Virus record (IMG/VR): IMGVR_UViG_3300007276_000125 | Span: 1 to 36,779 of that record | Length of the DNA: 36,779 nucleotides | Direction: 5' to 3' (one strand) | From: a virus | Shown: positions 18,637-24,808 of the stretch, in pieces | How positions within the stretch are numbered: the first letter of the stretch is position 1 | Layout of the letters: every line of letters starts with the position of its first letter | Position numbers and translations under genes: made by a program | Notes under the pieces: model-generated | The model's database searches: none | Seen by the model: the letters and a program-made list of their open reading frames with translations, nothing else | What the model was told of the DNA's origin: nothing

Positions 18637-19324
18637 AATTTTGCATGTCTTTCTCGACAGCTGACGCATCTGGTACATGCGAGCCACCTGCGTTACTGAG
18701 ATTAGGTTCTTCTTCCTTAGTCTCGCCCATACCAATAACCTTATTAGCTGTCAAGTACGCGGACGCTTTAACAACAAACTCATCAAAAGTAGTCTTACCT
18801 GTCTCAACATCTTTGAGCATACGTGGTGGGATGTCGTTATCGATAACTTCTTGAGTTAACTGGGCGGTAGGATGTGCTTCGTTATACTCTGCTACAACAC
18901 GAGTCCGACGTTCTACTTCAGTCTCATTCTTAGCTACTTCTTTTACCTTAGCTCTACGCTCACCAAACTTCTCTTTGGTGACTTGAATATGCTCTTCTTT
19001 CTTAGCTATATAAGCGTCTACGTCGCTGCCTTTTAACTCAGCTAATTCAGCGCGGTCTTCACCAGAGAGGTTGGCTAACGCGTCTTCTTCCCATTGTTTT
19101 GCCATTTCTGTGTTCTCAGACTGCAGCGCAACGTTTTCATTCTTTATCTTGCTATACGAAGAATAAGTATCTCGACGGCGTACCTCTATTTTAGCAGCGT
19201 ACATAGCGTGCTCAGAAGCCTCGACACCTTCAGGTAATACGAGCTTACCTTTCTCATTCTTAGTTAATTGTGCTACAACCGAGTCTACTTCGGCTGCAAA
19301 TGTGTCATCATTTGGAGTGCCCAT
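18614..19324 (-). CDS. Scaffolding protein
   Basis: This 236-residue protein is acidic, helical and rich in Glu and Lys, with a central coiled coil (residues about 58-160, for example NENVALQSENTEMAKQWEED) and no hydrophobic core segment. A disordered C-terminus follows, with a short basic ending (NSYKKEIF) that could contact the capsid protein. It lies immediately upstream of the major capsid gene, the standard place for a scaffold. It also contains KTTFDEFVVKASAYLTAN, a helical element near 188-205. No protease domain is seen. It is the first gene of the leftward virion block. Confidence 0.75.
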   Translation of the reverse strand: MGTPNDDTFAAEVDSVVAQLTKNEKGKLVLPEGVEASEHAMYAAKIEVRRRDTYSSYSKIKNENVALQSENTEMAKQWEEDALANLSGEDRAELAELKGSDVDAYIAKKEEHIQVTKEKFGERRAKVKEVAKNETEVERRTRVVAEYNEAHPTAQLTQEVIDNDIPPRMLKDVETGKTTFDEFVVKASAYLTANKVIGMGETKEEEPNLSNAGGSHVPDASAVEKDMQNSYKKEIF

Positions 19325-19434
19325 TTGTTCTTCCTTATTAAGTTTATGAAGTTTCTAGAATATTATATAACATTTTATTTACAAATGGAACATTTTTATT
19401 GTATAATATTAAGATTACCAAAAGGAACCTATTT
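19325..19434. promoter_or_regulatory. Divergent control region between virion and packaging blocks
   Basis: This is a 110-bp, very AT-rich gap between the leftward scaffold gene and the rightward small gene. The rightward promoter is described separately. On the minus strand a TATAAT lies at 19367-19362, but no good -35 stands 16-18 bp from it, so the leftward promoter is only suspected. Both start codons have purine-rich sites close by: GGAAGAAC before the scaffold and AAAAGGAACC before the small gene. Confidence 0.4.
19378..19407 (+). promoter_or_regulatory. Sigma-70-like promoter for the packaging genes
   Basis: TTTACA at 19378-19383 and TATAAT at 19402-19407 are separated by 18 bp. The transcript would begin near 19414, about 20 bases before the ATG at 19435. 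It drives the RHH-like gene and both terminase genes. The -10 is perfect and the -35 matches in 5 of 6 positions. Confidence 0.6.
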
Positions 19435-19596
19435 ATGCCTGTTCACTCGTTCTCTACCAAGTCCAAACGACCTACTGATGAAGCCACAGTGCAAGCTGTG
19501 AGACTTCACTGCGACCAACGTAACCTAAACTTCAGCGGTGTAGTCATACGCTTACTAAAACGGTATGAGGAGGAAGTAGTCAATGTCAAAGTATGA
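19435..19596 (+). CDS. Small ribbon-helix-helix-like protein
   Basis: This 53-residue protein starts at ATG 19435, preceded by AAAAGGAACC. The pattern TVQAVRLHCDQRNLNFSGVV followed by IRLLKRYEEEV fits a short strand and two helices like Arc/CopG-type DNA-binding proteins, especially the NLNFSGVV turn. As the first gene of the rightward block beside a divergent control region, it could repress or activate the adjacent promoters. It overlaps the small terminase start by 14 bases. The fold call is by pattern only, and it could also be an accessory packaging protein. Confidence 0.55.
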   Translation: MPVHSFSTKSKRPTDEATVQAVRLHCDQRNLNFSGVVIRLLKRYEEEVVNVKV

Positions 19597-20074
19597 TGAT
19601 GAAACTAAGTACAAAGCACTGTCATTACTGCAGCAAGGTACAAACTTCTCAACTGTCGCAGCCAAGTTAGAAGTACCAGTAACTACTATTATACGCTGGA
19701 ACAGAGAGCTAAAAGACCAATTAGCTAATGGTAACCTGGATAACCTGCTAGACATGGACCGTGTTGTGCTAGGCGAGGTGATTAACGAAGTAGCTAAAGA
19801 CCCTAATCTAACTAAAGCTGCCGGTAAGCTAACTAAAGATATCTCCTACACAGACAGACTAAACAAAGAGCTGCAATTGACTGCTCTGCACATTACTGCA
19901 CAAGTTAAATCACACGTCGGTAGCGTTGCTCATGCGTCAGACCTGCAGTTACTCACTGAGGTGCTGTGTCAGTTGCAAACTGCGTTCTTTAACTCGAATT
20001 CTACTCAAATAAACATACAGAATAACGCTGGTTCTGGCTATGAGGAGTTCTTAACAGATGCCCCAGCAGCCTAA
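19583..20074 (+). CDS. terS: Terminase small subunit
   Basis: The N-terminus holds a helix-turn-helix at about residues 8-44 (KALSLLQQGTNFSTVAAKLE then VPVTTIIRWNRELK), the DNA-recognition type found in small terminases. The central part is helical for oligomerisation, and the C-terminus is short and Asn/Thr rich. It would bind the packaging start site and hand DNA to the large subunit, whose start codon overlaps its end by 17 bases. GAGGAGGAAG upstream supports the ATG at 19583. Assignment rests on HTH, size (163 aa) and position before terL. Confidence 0.78.
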   Translation: MSKYDDETKYKALSLLQQGTNFSTVAAKLEVPVTTIIRWNRELKDQLANGNLDNLLDMDRVVLGEVINEVAKDPNLTKAAGKLTKDISYTDRLNKELQLTALHITAQVKSHVGSVAHASDLQLLTEVLCQLQTAFFNSNSTQINIQNNAGSGYEEFLTDAPAA

Positions 20075-21701
20075 TCGCCTACGGATAACAGAAGCGCAGT
20101 TCAATGAGCTCTACCCTGACTTAGCTGGGTTCTACTCTAGGTTCAATAATCCTCCGGTAACCAGCAGCGAGAAAGAGTTCGAAGCTAAGTATCTGACTAG
20201 TAAGTTATGGCGCCTTAATAACTTGTACACTATAACTAATAAAGATGGTAACCCTGTCACGTTCCGTATGAACTACGCACAGCACAGAGTCTACGCTGCT
20301 AGCAGAGACCACTCTCGTATCATCATACTTAAGTCTAGGCAACAAGGTATATCAACTATGTGGCTAGTTAGTTATTTTGACGACGCCGTATTCTGCTCTC
20401 ATCTAAACTTAGGTCTGATGGCTCAAGGTGCTGATGAAGCTGCTACGCTGCTAGAAAGAACTAAGTTCCTGTGGGATAAGCTAAGTCCTAAGGTGAAATC
20501 CTTCCTAGGTATAGCACTAACTAAAGATAACAGCAAGGAGTTTAGTTTTAACAATGAAAGCAAAATATTCATCAGAGTCTCCTTCAGATCTGCCACCCTC
20601 CAAAGACTCCACATCTCAGAGTTCGGTAAGATCGCTAACCAGTATCCTAAACGAGCGCGAGAGACGAAAACTGGTACGCTCCAGGCGCTTGGTAAAGGTA
20701 ATACCGGTGTAATCGAGTCTACTGCTGAAGGCATCAACGACTTCAAAGACATGTGGGATAAAGCTGAAATAGCGCAGTCCAGTGGAACTCTTAGCTCTAA
20801 AGATTTCTTACCTGTCTTCTTGCCCTGGTTCAGAGACCCAGACTGTGTTGAAATTGTAGACCAAGCTGTAGATGAAGAAGCGCGCAACTACTTTATTAAG
20901 CTAGAGAAAGAAACTGGGTACAGGCTTAGTAAGCGACAGTGCAACTTCTGGATATCTCAACGCCGAGAACTCGAGGGTGACATATACCAAGAGTACCCTG
21001 CAACACCTAAAGAAGCCTTCAGTGCCTCTAAGAACGGTGCTTACTGGTCGTTCGCGTTCACTGAGCATGTTGTAGCTAAAGGGAGAGTACGACAGAACCT
21101 GTATGACCCTAATATACCTGTCGATGTCTTCTTCGATCTGGGTGTTGATGACTATATGGTGCTAATCTTCACGCAGTGGTGGCGGGGAGAGTATCGCATT
21201 ATCGATGAGTACTGGAATGACGGTTATGGCATGGAACACTATATTGACGAAATCGCTAGTCGTAAATACAACGTCAGAGACCTTAAAATGCCGCACGATA
21301 TAGCTAATAGAGAGCTCATGACCGGTGGCGGAGGTAAAGCTAAAGATAGGCTAGTGATGACCCGTGAGATAGTGAAGGGCAAGCGGTTGCTGTGGGGAGT
21401 GGCGAAGATGCCCAAGACGTCCATTGCTGACGGTATTGAAGCTGTTCGTAGGATGATACCTAAGGTGCTCATAGATGTGCGCTGCACGTACGTGATGGAG
21501 TGTTTCCATAAGTACTCTAAGGAGTGGGATGATAATTTGAAAGTATGGAAGAAGACACCACGTCATGATGAGTGGTCGCATGGAGCGGATACGCTGAGAG
21601 GAGTCGCAAGTAACACGAATGAAAGTGACAATTCACATAGAAGTAAGCTAGAGATAGTGCAAACTAAGCGTCGAAACCGAACTTCCGGATTTGACTTATA
21701 A
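20058..21701 (+). CDS. terL: Terminase large subunit (packaging ATPase/nuclease)
   Basis: The ATPase part has a Walker A-like LKSRQQGIS at residues 91-99 (the variant form usual in this family) and a Walker B-like RLHISEFG at 183-190, where Glu188 is the likely catalytic carboxylate. A conserved FQ/QEYPATPKEAF element lies at 311-321. The nuclease part begins with VFFDLGVDD at 357-365, with metal-binding Asp, and ends in the ADTLRG segment near 510 of an RNase H-like fold. Length 547 is normal. It translocates DNA into the prohead through the portal and cuts the concatemer. The packaging mode (headful or cohesive) cannot be read from this window. Confidence 0.9.
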   Translation: MPQQPNRLRITEAQFNELYPDLAGFYSRFNNPPVTSSEKEFEAKYLTSKLWRLNNLYTITNKDGNPVTFRMNYAQHRVYAASRDHSRIIILKSRQQGISTMWLVSYFDDAVFCSHLNLGLMAQGADEAATLLERTKFLWDKLSPKVKSFLGIALTKDNSKEFSFNNESKIFIRVSFRSATLQRLHISEFGKIANQYPKRARETKTGTLQALGKGNTGVIESTAEGINDFKDMWDKAEIAQSSGTLSSKDFLPVFLPWFRDPDCVEIVDQAVDEEARNYFIKLEKETGYRLSKRQCNFWISQRRELEGDIYQEYPATPKEAFSASKNGAYWSFAFTEHVVAKGRVRQNLYDPNIPVDVFFDLGVDDYMVLIFTQWWRGEYRIIDEYWNDGYGMEHYIDEIASRKYNVRDLKMPHDIANRELMTGGGGKAKDRLVMTREIVKGKRLLWGVAKMPKTSIADGIEAVRRMIPKVLIDVRCTYVMECFHKYSKEWDDNLKVWKKTPRHDEWSHGADTLRGVASNTNESDNSHRSKLEIVQTKRRNRTSGFDL

Positions 21702-21714
21702 CGAGGAAAGAGAG

Positions 21715-22011
21715 ATGGATGAACAAAAGATAGAGAACGAAATACAAGCTAAAGGGTTAAACGCGGTGCGCTTGACGCCAGGACTGATAGATGATACGAT
21801 AAAGTCGAGACAGTTTCATGTATTTGGTGACTCTTGTTTAACAGTGTGCTGCTTGACACTGCAGAATGGGTTCACAGTAACCGGTGAAAGTGCCTGCGCA
21901 AGCCCTGAAAATTTCGATGTTGAGATAGGCGAGAAGATAGCGTTTAAGAATGCCAGAGAAAAGATATGGGCATTAGAAGGCTATTTGCTGAAACAACGAC
22001 TCACCCAATAA
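21715..22011 (+). CDS. Gp49/Sf6 gp66-family phage protein
   Basis: This 98-residue protein (from ATG 21715) has the conserved layout of the Phage_gp49_66 family: an N-terminal IENEIQAKGLNAVRLTPGLID, then LTVCCLTLQNGFTVTGESAC, then SPENFDVEIGEKIAFKNARE and a closing IWALEGYLL. The family is widespread in phages and has no known function. GAGG at 21703 suits this ATG better than the TTG at 21691 inside the end of terL. It is the last gene before a 600-bp non-coding stretch. Confidence 0.8.
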   Translation: MDEQKIENEIQAKGLNAVRLTPGLIDDTIKSRQFHVFGDSCLTVCCLTLQNGFTVTGESACASPENFDVEIGEKIAFKNAREKIWALEGYLLKQRLTQ

Positions 22012-22092
22012 ACTTAATAAACTACTAAGCTTTCTTAATAAATTTAATAAGGTATTAAGCAAGCCTCTTTAAACTCCGATCTCCTATAGAAT

Positions 22093-22146
22093 AAAGCCGC
22101 CCAGGCAGCCTCCTAGCCCCTTATCCTGGTATATAAACAGCTTTTT
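22093..22146 (+). terminator. Weak rho-independent-like terminator after the packaging block
   Basis: Outer arms AAAGC (22093-22097) and GCTTT (22140-22144) enclose an inner CCAGG/CCTGG pair, followed by a run of six T (22142-22147). The stem is interrupted and long-looped, so efficiency is doubtful. It is well placed to end the RHH-terS-terL-gp49 transcript. Confidence 0.3.
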
Positions 22147-22263
22147 TAATAACTAAATGTTATTGTACTTTCAACTCCAAACATGTTAAGCACTCTCGTA
22201 GCATCTTGTTACAATTGATAGCTTTACTTATGTCTCAAAGTATGATAATCGCGCGCACGCGTT

Positions 22264-22372
22264 CTATTTATATAATATGACAACATCAAATTCAACTCGA
22301 GGTCATTCAAATCACTCCATATCAAGTTTTAAGCCTAGGCCTTGATGTTTATATTACTTTAATAAATAACTC
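22264..22372. repeat. Diverged direct repeat, left copy
   Basis: This stretch resembles 23285-23391. Both run CTAT(T/A)TATATAAT, about 50 bases of weak similarity, then CCATAT.CAA.TTTTAA..CTAGGCC.TGAT and an AT-rich end with AATAAA. The best-conserved part is 22317-22350. The two copies flank the 139-aa gene at 22630-23049. They look like an old duplication of a control segment, not a mobile element, because no terminal inverted repeats or transposase are present. Confidence 0.45.
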
Positions 22373-22426
22373 AGCGACGAGCTTCGTTGGAGATCAAATA
22401 TTTATTCATTTATTTAATAAAAAGAG

Positions 22427-22455
22427 TTTACAAACTAATCAAAACGCGAGATAAT
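22427..22455 (+). promoter_or_regulatory. Sigma-70-like promoter for the 139-aa gene
   Basis: TTTACA (22427-22432) and GATAAT (22450-22455) are 17 bp apart. Transcription from about 22462 would give a leader of roughly 168 bases with three hairpins before the ATG at 22630. Confidence 0.5.
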
Positions 22456-22464
22456 AATCCCAAG

Positions 22465-22613
22465 TTGATTGACACTTAAATCAATGAGTTCATGAAGAAG
22501 CCCTTCATGCTAGTTCTTTAACAGTCTGATAGCGCTGGTGCAATTCCGCGCAATAGTTTTGGTTGGTTTCTAAATACTTACTAATGTAGTAGGCATTTAG
22601 AAATCAACCAACT
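22465..22613 (+). promoter_or_regulatory. Structured 5' leader with three hairpins
   Basis: The leader holds three stems. TTGATT/AATCAA lies at 22465-22484, at the very 5' end. A perfect 7-bp stem CATGAAG/CTTCATG lies at 22491-22509 with a 5-base loop. Finally there is a long inverted repeat at about 22559-22613. Its left arm TTGGTTGGTTTCTAAAT pairs with ATTTAGAAATCAACCAA over 17 bp with one G-U, and the loop itself contains TACTA/TAGTA. The last stem ends about 16 bases before the start codon and so may affect ribosome access, RNA processing or stability. No known riboswitch class was recognised. Confidence 0.5.
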
Positions 22614-22629
22614 AAAAGAGAGAACTATT

Positions 22630-23049
22630 ATGACTATTAAAACTGCTTTTGTTACTTTGCATAATCTTATAAAAGAGAATGAGGGTAAGAAGTTGACACC
22701 TACACTTATAGCTAAGTTAGAAGAACTAATGATAGCTAAGGTTATGGCTAAGACTTTTAAGAAAGACGATGATGGCAATGTTACTCATGTATTTTGTTAC
22801 TACCATAAAGAATGGGAAGATGTAAGTGAAGTGCCTTATGGCAAGAAAGCGAGCACTGCTCATGGACTTAACACAATGTGCAAGCAAGGTGTTAGTCATT
22901 GGTCAAAGCAACAAAGAGTAATGAAGCAAGCTAAGAGTACATTGCTTGATGACGTCACTAATGGAGTTGTAGAGCCTAGTGAGTTGCCTAACTTGTTAGC
23001 TGAAATAGAAGAAACTGCCAAAACTATCGTAACTTATACTACTGAGTAA
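22630..23049 (+). CDS. Unknown protein with CYYHK / GKKAS...MCK...GVS motifs (paralog 1)
   Basis: This 139-residue protein has a helical N-terminus, then VTHVFCYYHKEWEDVSEV at residues about 51-68, then YGKKASTAHGLNTMCKQGVS at 70-89, WSKQQRVMKQAK, and a short acidic C-terminus. The Cys-His pairs (CYYH and MCK) could bind a metal, but this is a guess. It is a clear paralog of the protein at 24809-25303, and I associate the pattern with hypothetical proteins of marine phages. It has its own promoter, a structured leader and a terminator, so it is a single-gene transcription unit. Strong independent control suggests an early, abundant product. Function unknown. Confidence 0.7.
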   Translation: MTIKTAFVTLHNLIKENEGKKLTPTLIAKLEELMIAKVMAKTFKKDDDGNVTHVFCYYHKEWEDVSEVPYGKKASTAHGLNTMCKQGVSHWSKQQRVMKQAKSTLLDDVTNGVVEPSELPNLLAEIEETAKTIVTYTTE

Positions 23050-23056
23050 CCTATAT

Positions 23057-23078
23057 GGCCGGCATTGTTCGGCCTTTA
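23057..23078 (+). terminator. Short hairpin terminator after the 139-aa gene
   Basis: GGCCG (23057-23061) and CGGCC (23070-23074) form a G+C-rich 5-bp stem with an 8-base loop, followed by TTTA. The stem begins 8 bases after the stop codon. The T run is short, so it may end transcription only partly. Confidence 0.5.
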
Positions 23079-23185
23079 CTCGTTAAACTAAGTTAATATT
23101 GAGCAAGTTACCATTGTAGTAGTCTATTCATTTAATAATATATATTTTAATAATATAATATAATAATAATAGAGCTCAAAAATGG

Positions 23186-23204
23186 GCTAATGAGAATCAT
23201 TCTC
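23186..23204. promoter_or_regulatory. Fur-box-like operator
   Basis: The 19-bp site GCTAATGAGAATCATTCTC matches the classic Fur consensus GATAATGATAATCATTATC in 16 of 19 positions by my count. It contains the perfect inverted repeat GAGAAT-C-ATTCTC. It lies in non-coding DNA between two genes. If bound by host Fur, iron status could affect transcription here. The promoter it would act on is not clear. Confidence 0.45.
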
Positions 23205-23284
23205 GTTTAGGAATGTACCACCGAAAAAACGCATATTACTAAAACAAAACTACTTAAATTGATATTGCGTATATCTTCGTTTGT

Positions 23285-23391
23285 CTATATATATAATGCA
23301 CGTCAGACTTAGCCCAGTTTAGTCCTATTTCGTCCCATATTCAATTTTAATACTAGGCCCTGATAAGATGTCATATTTTGAAATAAAGACC
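23285..23391. repeat. Diverged direct repeat, right copy
   Basis: This is the partner of 22264-22372. The conserved core runs from CCATATTCAATTTTAA at 23335 through CTAGGCCCTGAT to the AAATAAAGAC near 23381. It lies between the Fur-box-like site and the GTTGCATATGCAAC palindrome. Confidence 0.45.
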
Positions 23392-23483
23392 ATATACAAG
23401 CCTTTTGAAAGTCAATTATTCAATTTAGTCTTGTTAAATCAAAGTATACTCAGCATCAAAATCAGATATATATGCTTGTACTA

Positions 23484-23519
23484 GTTGCATATGCAACCAA
23501 TGTCAGCAACTTGCAACTT
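23484..23519. promoter_or_regulatory. 14-bp palindrome and GCAACTT repeats (operator-like)
   Basis: GTTGCATATGCAAC at 23484-23497 is a perfect palindrome. It is followed within 10 bases by GCAACTTGCAACTTGC, two direct copies of GCAACTT whose GCAAC equals the palindrome half-site. Four half-sites in 36 bp suggest binding of a dimeric regulator, possibly one of the phage HTH proteins. Confidence 0.45.
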
Positions 23520-23648
23520 GCTAGACATATCGTCATTTTATTAAAACAAGCTCAAAAAGTCAGGCCGTTTTTAGTAAAAAGTGAATTACTTTCTCAGTTA
23601 TTATTTTGAATCTTTCTAAATTAATACATAATCAATAGGAGAACACAC

Positions 23649-23870
23649 ATGAACATCAACATACTAGTAAACTGCACCCAAATACCTTCAACTGTGCAAT
23701 ATACTCTCACAGGTACACACTATCCAGCAACGCACACCACACCAGCAGAGTACCCGGAAGTCACGATAACACACTTAGTTATGGCTGGTATAGACGCTAC
23801 CCAGTTGCTCGACAATAGTGAGTTACATAATGATATAGCTAACCAAATACTAGGAGAATTAGGATTATGA
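23649..23870 (+). CDS. Small hypothetical protein
   Basis: This 73-residue protein is preceded by AATAGGAGAACACAC, a strong ribosome site reused at 29125 and 29348. The middle is Thr/Tyr/Pro/His rich (GTHYPATHTTPAEYPEVTIT), and the C-terminus is helical and acidic. No family was recognised. Its stop overlaps the next ATG (ATGA), and its C-terminal codons GGAGAATTAGGATT serve as the ribosome site for that next gene. Confidence 0.6.
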   Translation: MNINILVNCTQIPSTVQYTLTGTHYPATHTTPAEYPEVTITHLVMAGIDATQLLDNSELHNDIANQILGELGL

Positions 23871-24028
23871 TAACAATTAGTTTAGCGCAAATAGAAGCGC
23901 ACGACCCTTGCGACGACGGCTGGGCGACACTACTAGAAAGCAAGTCAGGTACTCCAGAAGATGAGCAGTTTCCAATGGTCGACATTCTCGATAGCAACGG
24001 TTTAGACTACGTTCTAGGGGGCTATTAA
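23867..24028 (+). CDS. N-terminal part of the Ala-rich repeat protein, ended by a frameshift
   Basis: The frame begins ITISLAQIEAHDPCDDGWAT and stops after 53 residues at TAA 24026-24028. The sequence (CDDGWATLLES..., MVDILDSNGLDYVLG) resembles the opening of phage alanine-rich repeat proteins that I recall as beginning in this way, with a WCA.QV.HL segment following. That segment exists here, but in the +1 frame after a run of five G at 24017-24021. Removal of one G would join the two parts into one frame of about 196 residues. So this is probably the front half of one gene, broken by a mutation or sequencing slip, or read through by a programmed frameshift. Confidence 0.6.
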   Translation: MITISLAQIEAHDPCDDGWATLLESKSGTPEDEQFPMVDILDSNGLDYVLGGY

Positions 24029-24458
24029 GTGCTTACCTCAGTACGACATACTGTGGCGTAAATACGCTTGGTGGTGTGCTACTCAAGTCGTCCACCTCGC
24101 TGACGACCCTAGAGTACAAGAGTGCTTAGACGTCGTTTGGCGTTACACAGAAGGCAAAGCTACCGACGCCGAGCTACAGTCAGCACGGTTAGCAGCACGG
24201 TCAGCAGCAGAGTCAGCAGCATGGTCAGCAGCATGGTCCGCACGGTCAGCAGAGTCAGCAACAGAGGCAGCAGCAGCAGAGTCAGCAGCAGCAGAGTCAG
24301 CAGCAGAGTCAGCAGCAACACGGTCAGCAGAAGCAACACGGTCAGCAGAAGCAGCATGGTCAGCAACAGAGGCAGCATGGTCAGCAGCAGAGGTAGCAGC
24401 ACGGTCAGCACAAGAGAGAAAGCTAAGAGAGCTACTAACAACAGGAGAATTAGGATGA
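24018..24458 (+). CDS. C-terminal part of the Ala-rich repeat protein (no own ATG)
   Basis: The frame is open from 24018 to TGA at 24456-24458. It continues the upstream part with AIKCLPQYDILWRKYAWWCA and TQVVHLADDPRVQECLDVV, then GKATDAELQSARLAA. From about 24180 it becomes a tetrapeptide-like repeat of the SAAx type, where x is E, W or R, for about 77 residues, ending in ERKLRELLTTGELG. No ATG, GTG or TTG starts it, which supports its being the second half of the gene at 23867. The stop overlaps the next ATG. A Ser/Ala helix with Trp or charged residues every fourth position is expected; function unknown. Confidence 0.6.
   Translation, partial: GAIKCLPQYDILWRKYAWWCATQVVHLADDPRVQECLDVVWRYTEGKATDAELQSARLAARSAAESAAWSAAWSARSAESATEAAAAESAAAESAAESAATRSAEATRSAEAAWSATEAAWSAAEVAARSAQERKLRELLTTGELG
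24180..24410 (+). repeat. TCAGCAGCA-type coding repeat
   Basis: About 230 bp consist of degenerate units built from TCA GCA GCA plus one of GAG, TGG or CGG. Several 12-18 base units are exact copies. The repeat codes SAAx in the frame of the Ala-rich protein. A 195-codon open frame on the same strand (24122-24709) reads the same repeat as Ser/Val/Arg and is spurious over this part. Such arrays change copy number by slippage. Confidence 0.75.
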
Positions 24459-24709
24459 AACTAAGCACACTAAAGAACAACCTATTCGATACACCTGACA
24501 GCGTGAAAGATATAGTAGCTGAATTTAATGAGCCGGAGAAGTACTTAGCTATCACGGTTGCGCTACGGACACAGAACTGCATCGTCGAGCAGATAATCCA
24601 GGAGCTTGAAGCGACGGCTCAGGAGCATGACAAGTTAGCTACTGACCCAGATTCTCCAGTGACTAGAAAACACGCTACGATTGCCAAAGTTTATCGCAAT
24701 TTAATTTAA
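24455..24709 (+). CDS. Small hypothetical acidic helical protein
   Basis: This 84-residue protein starts at ATG 24455, overlapping the upstream stop (ATGA). GGAGAATTAGG in the end of that gene acts as ribosome site. It begins KLSTLKNNLFDTPDSVKDIV and is helical throughout (VEQIIQELEATAQEHDKLA near residues 43-61). The open frame extends further upstream to 24122, but that part reads through the repeat in a wrong frame and has no ribosome site. No family was recognised. Confidence 0.6.
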   Translation: MKLSTLKNNLFDTPDSVKDIVAEFNEPEKYLAITVALRTQNCIVEQIIQELEATAQEHDKLATDPDSPVTRKHATIAKVYRNLI

Positions 24710-24717
24710 TAAAACAG

Positions 24718-24746
24718 TGTACAAGGTTCTTATATTAGATTATAAT
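24718..24746 (+). promoter_or_regulatory. Sigma-70-like promoter for paralog 2
   Basis: TGTACA (24718-24723) and TATAAT (24741-24746) have a 17-bp spacer. The hexamer sits in GTGTACA, as at the SSB promoter. The expected RNA starts near 24753 with a small hairpin GGTGT/ACATC (24756-24770) almost at its 5' end, 38 bases before the ATG. Confidence 0.6.
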
Positions 24747-24808
24747 TAAATTTCTGGTGTCGACAACATCAAACAAGTTTACCCAAACCAACATAGGAAA
24801 CAAGTATC

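Larger units (their letters stand above)
22012..22426. other. AT-rich non-coding stretch, left control zone
   Basis: There is no credible gene on either strand. It starts with three TTAATAA copies (22012-22052) including a 7-bp hairpin CTTAATA/TATTAAG, then a weak terminator-like fold at 22093-22146, and an AATAAC/GTTATT hairpin at 22147-22163. Next comes a G+C-rich spot (CGCGCGCACGCG near 22249-22261) and the left member of a diverged repeat pair (22264-22372). Near 22372-22390 there is a 6-bp hairpin CGACGA/TTCGTTG. It could hold early regulatory or replication signals; none is proven. Confidence 0.4.
23079..23648. other. AT-rich non-coding stretch, right control zone (possible origin)
   Basis: No gene of credible length was seen. 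It holds an almost pure A/T tract (about 23125-23171), a Fur-box-like site (23186-23204), the right copy of the diverged repeat (23285-23391), a 14-bp palindrome followed by GCAACTT repeats (23484-23519) and an AT-rich leader to the gene at 23649. An A/T tract next to palindromic and repeated sites is the usual look of a replication origin, and this phage codes for its own prim-pol helicase and PolA. This remains inference. Confidence 0.4.

Noticed and set aside
20423-20887. 154-aa minus-strand frame inside terL
   Set aside because: The opposite strand codes the Walker B region of the large terminase; no ribosome site or family pattern.
21691-21714. TTG start for the Gp49-like protein
   Set aside because: It lies within the end of terL without a ribosome site; GAGG at 21703 fits ATG 21715.
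23275-23305. Promoter TTGCGT - TATATA near 23275
   Set aside because: Only about half of the -35 matches and the region is so AT rich that TATA-like hexamers are common.
22012-23648. tRNA genes in the long non-coding stretches
   Set aside because: No cloverleaf with TTC-type arm and acceptor pairing was found by eye; hairpins seen do not fit tRNA.
24180-24410. Possible CRISPR-like array because of regular short repeats
   Set aside because: Units are 3-12 bases without unique spacers and keep a coding frame; this is a coding repeat.
24122-24454. Ser/Val/Arg-rich N-terminal extension of the 84-aa protein (open frame 24122-24709)
   Set aside because: It reads the TCAGCAGCA repeat in a wrong frame, lacks a ribosome site, and a good site with ATG exists at 24455.
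24160-24582. Leu-rich open frame on the minus strand, membrane-like in look
   Set aside because: It is the antisense of the same low-complexity repeat; Leu codons arise from the repeat, and no ribosome site or context supports it.
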